From DATDFB01 sp035276475 (GTDB taxonomy: Bacteria; Acidobacteriota; Thermoanaerobaculia; Gp7-AA8), in assembly GCA_035276475.1 (NCBI GenBank), contig DATELQ010000037.1, positions 62,001 to 126,000 of the forward strand: DNA of 64,000 bases, read 5' to 3'. The translations under genes and the position numbers were made by a program. Within the stretch, counting starts at the first letter, position 1, and every line of letters begins with the position of its first letter. The notes under the pieces are model-generated. The model was not told where the DNA came from, did not search any database, and saw only the letters and a list, made by a program, of their open reading frames with translations. Shown here in pieces: positions 60,936 to 64,000 of this stretch.

Positions 60936-61220
60936 CTACTGCTTGTTTCCCTTCTGCCGGGCCAGTGACACCGTCTGGTAGACGGTCTGGCAGTTCGAGG
61001 GGGCGTCGTCCAGCTTGCAGTCGAGGATGTAGATCTCGCGGCAGCCGGTCACGTTCGCGGACAGACCGATCCGCGATTTGTCGAAACGGCAGTTCCGCAC
61101 CGATCCCGCAGGTTCGCACCAGACGCTGTCGCCGACCTTCCAGTCCTCCGCCGTCGCCGGCAAGGCGGCCAAGAGGAGCGTTGCGCAAATCATGATTCCA
61201 AACGTCCTTTGACATCTCAT
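60936..61220 (-). CDS. Small secreted Cys-rich hypothetical protein
   Basis: A 94-aa protein with a signal peptide (about 1-24, 'MICATLLLAALPATA') and a mature part of about 70 aa with five cysteines ('WCEPAG', 'NCRFD', 'GCREIY', 'DCKLD', 'NCQTV'). An odd number of cysteines allows two disulfides plus one free thiol or a dimer. GGAG lies about 8 nt before the ATG at 61218-61220. The gene is convergent with the beta-helix gene, 30 bp from its end, and divergent from the molybdoenzyme gene. No family recognised. Confidence 0.7.
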   Translation of the reverse strand: MRCQRTFGIMICATLLLAALPATAEDWKVGDSVWCEPAGSVRNCRFDKSRIGLSANVTGCREIYILDCKLDDAPSNCQTVYQTVSLARQKGNKQ

Positions 61221-61337
61221 CGAGAATCTCCTTTCGCGAATGGAGTCGGACGTGGACGAGTTGTTTTCCACCGGCTCCGGGATTTTTTGAAACGCCCTGC
61301 CCGAGGACGCCGGCGCTACGCTGGTAAACTCGTTTTG

Positions 61338-63383
61338 ATGTCTTCCCAACTCGTCCGCGGCGTCTGTCCGCACGACTGCCCCGACTCCTGCGCCTGGATT
61401 GTCACCGTCGAAGACGGCCGCGCCGTGCGCATGGCCGGCGATCCCGACCACCCCTTCACCAACGGCTTCCTCTGCACGAAGGTGGCGCGCTATCTCGAGC
61501 GCACCTACCACGCCGACCGGCTGCTCTACCCGCAGATCCGCATCGGTGCGAAGGGCGAGGGGAAGTTCCGCCGGGCGACGTGGGACGAAGCGCTCGCGCT
61601 GATCGCCGAAAACCTGCAGCGCGTGATCGACACCGAGGGCCCGCAAGCCATCCTCCCCTACTCCTACGCCGGCACGCAGGGTCTGGTGCAGGGCGAAGGG
61701 ATCGCCACGCGCTTCTTCAACCGCATCGGCGCGTCGCAGCTCGACCGCACGATCTGCGCGTCGGCCGGCACCGAGGGGTATCAGTCGACCTACGGCCCGC
61801 GCCTGGGGACCGATCCGGAGTCGATCGGCGCGGCGAAGCTGATCCTCTTGTGGGGGACGAACACGCTCACCGCGAACCCGCACCTCTGGCCGTTCATCCG
61901 CCAGGCGAAAGAGAACGGCGCGACGACGATCTGCATCGATCCGCTGCGGACGCGCACGGCCGACGCGTGCGACGAGCACGTGGCCATCCGTCCCGGCACG
62001 GACGCAGCCCTCGCCCTCGGCATGATGCACGTGATCTTCCGCGATGGATTGGAAGACCGCGGCTATCTCGAGGCGATGACCGTCGGCTGGGAGAAGCTGC
62101 GCGACCGCGTGCTCGCCGACTACGCGCCGCAGCGCGTCGCCGACATCTGCCGCTTGCCGGTCGAGACGGTCGAGCGCCTCGGCCGCCTCTACGGCACGAC
62201 ACGGCCGTCGTTCATCCGCCTCAACTACGGACTGCAGCGCCACGGCGGCGGCGGCTCGGCGGTGCGGGCGATCTCGATCCTTCCCGCCGTCACCGGCACG
62301 TGGGACGACGTTGGCGGCGGCTGCCAGCTCTCGTCATCGGGGACGTTCTCGTTCCTCCGCTCGCTGCACCGCGAAGAGCTGATTCCGCCCGGCACGCGCA
62401 CGATCAACATGACGCGTCTCGGCGAAGCGCTGACGGAGATTGACGACCCGCCGGTGCGCGCGATCGTGATCTACAACTCGAACCCCGCATCGATCGCGCC
62501 GGACCGGCAGAAAGTCCTGGCCGGCCTGCGCCGCGACGACCTCTTCACCGTCGTCCTCGAGCACTTCCAGACCGACACCGCCGACTACGCCGACGTGCTC
62601 CTGCCGGCCACGACGCAGCTCGAGCACGACGACATGCAGAAGGCCTACGGCCACGTCTACATGATGTACAACCGAAGGGCGATCGAGCCGCTCGGCGACT
62701 CGCTGCCGAACGCGGAGATCTTCCGCCGCCTCGCCGCGGCGATGAAACTCGACTTCCCCGATCTCTACGCGAGCGATGAAGAGCTGATGCGCGAGGCCCT
62801 CGCCAGCGGCGACGTCGATTTCGATGAGCTGCGCGAGCGCGGCTGGATGCGGGTGAACGTGCCGTCGCCGCACGTGCCGTACCGCCGTGGCGCGCGCGTC
62901 GCGACCCCGAGCGGAAAGATCGAGATCGAGTCGTCACGCCTCGCCGCGACCGGCTTCGATCCGCTGCCGACGTACGTCGCGCCGCACGAGTCGGAGGAGC
63001 GCAGCCCCGAGCTGGCGCGGCGCTATCCGCTTTCTCTGATCTGTCCTCCGGCGCACTCGTTCCTCAACTCGACCTTCGTCAACGTCACCTCGCTGCGCCG
63101 CGCCGCCGGCAAACCGATCGTCGAGATCCACGCCGACGACGCCGGCCGCCGCGGCATCGCCGCCGGCGCGCGCGTGCGCGTCTGGAACGACCGCGGCGCA
63201 TTCACCGCCGAGGCGGTGATCAGCGCGAAGGTGCGGCCGGGCGTCGTAGCGGCGCCGTCGATCTGGTGGGGGAAGCTCACGGACGACGGCGCGAATGCCA
63301 ACGAGACGACCTCGCAGGCCGTCACGGACATGGGCGGCGGGGCGACGTTCTTCGACAACCGCGTGGAGGTGGCGGTGGCATGA
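61338..63383 (+). CDS. Molybdopterin-dependent oxidoreductase (bis-MGD, DMSO-reductase family)
   Basis: A 681-aa catalytic subunit of the Mo/W-bis-MGD family. The N-terminal 4Fe-4S site is Cys10, Cys14, Cys18 and Cys46 ('VCPHDCPDSC', 'FLCTK'). The MGD-binding parts include 'DRTICASAGTEGYQ', 'LLWGTNTLTANPHLWPFI', 'CIDPLRTRTADACDEHVAI' and near the C-terminus 'PAHSFLNSTF' and 'RVRVWNDRG'. No Tat signal is seen, so it is probably cytoplasmic. The wording resembles the BisC/anaerobic dehydrogenase group with unassigned substrate; there is no iron-sulfur or membrane subunit next to it. The ATG at 61338 has no Shine-Dalgarno and TAAACT (61325-61330) lies 7 nt upstream. The TGA overlaps the protease gene as ATGA. 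Confidence 0.9.
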   Translation: MSSQLVRGVCPHDCPDSCAWIVTVEDGRAVRMAGDPDHPFTNGFLCTKVARYLERTYHADRLLYPQIRIGAKGEGKFRRATWDEALALIAENLQRVIDTEGPQAILPYSYAGTQGLVQGEGIATRFFNRIGASQLDRTICASAGTEGYQSTYGPRLGTDPESIGAAKLILLWGTNTLTANPHLWPFIRQAKENGATTICIDPLRTRTADACDEHVAIRPGTDAALALGMMHVIFRDGLEDRGYLEAMTVGWEKLRDRVLADYAPQRVADICRLPVETVERLGRLYGTTRPSFIRLNYGLQRHGGGGSAVRAISILPAVTGTWDDVGGGCQLSSSGTFSFLRSLHREELIPPGTRTINMTRLGEALTEIDDPPVRAIVIYNSNPASIAPDRQKVLAGLRRDDLFTVVLEHFQTDTADYADVLLPATTQLEHDDMQKAYGHVYMMYNRRAIEPLGDSLPNAEIFRRLAAAMKLDFPDLYASDEELMREALASGDVDFDELRERGWMRVNVPSPHVPYRRGARVATPSGKIEIESSRLAATGFDPLPTYVAPHESEERSPELARRYPLSLICPPAHSFLNSTFVNVTSLRRAAGKPIVEIHADDAGRRGIAAGARVRVWNDRGAFTAEAVISAKVRPGVVAAPSIWWGKLTDDGANANETTSQAVTDMGGGATFFDNRVEVAVA

Positions 63384-64000
63384 CGCACTACCTCTTCCCG
63401 CTCCTCTTCATCGCCCTCGTCTACGTAGCGATGATCGTCCTGAACGAGCGCTACCGGCTCTTCGCCTGCGACCGTTTTCCATCCGTGGGGGCGAAGGTCG
63501 CGGCGTATGCGTGGCTCGGGCTGCTCATGTTCGGGTTGGCCATCCTCATCATCGGATCGGCCATGCACGTGCCGACGGCGAGCGAACTGGCCAAGATCCC
63601 GTTCTATTCGCTCTTCCTGCTGCACGCGGTGCTCGTCGTCTTCCTCGTCGGCTGGTGGCTCCTCAGCGGGCGGCCGCCGCTGCGCGAGTTTCTCAACCTG
63701 CGGCGCGGCGACAACGGCGAGATGGTCCTCATCGGGCTCGCCGTCGGCGTCGGCGGGTGGATCTTCACCATCATCGCCGCGCTCTTGATCGTGCTGATCC
63801 TGAACGGGCTCGGCGTCCTGCCGAAGCCGCAGCAGCCGCCGCCGATGATCGCCTGGATGGCGGCGCTGCCGCTCTGGAAGAAGGGGCTCGTCGTCCTCTC
63901 GGCCATGACGGTCGAGGAGGCGTTTTTCCGCGGCTTCCTCCAGAAGCGCATCGGCCTCATCGCCTCGACGATCCTCTTTGCCCTCGCGCACTCGGGATTC
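63380..64000 (+). CDS. CPBP family intramembrane metalloprotease (3' end outside window)
   Basis: The first 207 residues of a membrane protein of the CPBP/CAAX-like protease family. Hydrophobic segments are seen near residues 4-20, 42-60, 73-92 and 113-135. The conserved first motif appears as 'TVEEAFFRGFLQKR' (EExxxR) and the second begins as 'FALAHSG' (FxxxH). Family members are zinc- or metal-dependent proteases or scaffolds in the cytoplasmic membrane. The ATG overlaps the TGA of the molybdoenzyme gene (ATGA, 63380-63383), which suggests one transcript, though no functional connection is obvious. The stop codon is beyond position 64000. Confidence 0.88.
   Translation, partial: MTHYLFPLLFIALVYVAMIVLNERYRLFACDRFPSVGAKVAAYAWLGLLMFGLAILIIGSAMHVPTASELAKIPFYSLFLLHAVLVVFLVGWWLLSGRPPLREFLNLRRGDNGEMVLIGLAVGVGGWIFTIIAALLIVLILNGLGVLPKPQQPPPMIAWMAALPLWKKGLVVLSAMTVEEAFFRGFLQKRIGLIASTILFALAHSGF

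Overview
The window is GC-rich bacterial DNA with densely packed genes. The gene set suggests an Acidobacteriota-type soil or sediment bacterium, possibly close to Thermoanaerobaculia. The hints are huge secreted repeat proteins ending in a shared 'VLPGVADLNNG...' module, a zwf-opcA-pgl operon, many ATGA-type overlaps, and gene starts with no Shine-Dalgarno sequence but a -10-like hexamer 6-9 nt upstream. This placement is an inference; there is no rRNA or tRNA in the window to confirm it.

Layout. 1-7 kb: the end of a repeat-type protein, a DEAD-box RNA helicase, a GNAT/DUF309 pair divergent from a lysophospholipid-type acyltransferase, two small conserved genes, and a BlaI-type repressor with an M56 (BlaR1-like) membrane protease. 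The protease lacks a penicillin-binding sensor domain. 7-42.3 kb: three giant secreted proteins (about 2980, 4513 and 4139 aa) in a row on the + strand. They are built from beta-solenoid, DUF11, IPT/TIG, LamG, Ig/PKD-like and FN3-like modules and share a duplicated C-terminal module of about 470 aa. 42.3-49.6 kb: an RHS/YD-repeat secreted protein on the - strand, followed by one small gene and one broken gene that sit where immunity genes would, then an AraC-type regulator and a small secreted peptide. 49.7-53.0 kb: an operon-like run of a conserved hypothetical, a membrane protein, a winged-helix regulator, an ECF-type sigma factor and a zinc-finger/TPR protein (putative anti-sigma). 53.0-56.6 kb: a degenerate 21-bp repeat tract and the oxidative pentose-phosphate operon zwf-opcA-pgl. 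56.7-64 kb: a thiolase, a GT-C-like membrane protein, a beta-helix secreted protein, a small Cys-rich secreted protein, a molybdopterin oxidoreductase and the start of a CPBP intramembrane protease.

The most unusual signal is a set of four intergenic hairpins (5981-6053, 16066-16122, 29710-29773, 56634-56704). Each arm consists of three to four tandem 7-bp units, and the heptamer differs between loci (GCGGTTA, GTSACGG, GTGACAG-like, GAATGCA). They occur between convergent, co-directional and divergent genes, so they are not simply terminators. I know of no named element that matches this inverted heptamer architecture. Other leads are the shared C-terminal module of the giants (possible surface-sorting or anchoring domain), the BlaI-type double operator over an apparently leaderless promoter, the RHS/immunity-like locus, and a 21-bp (7-codon) decayed repeat upstream of a conserved hypothetical gene.
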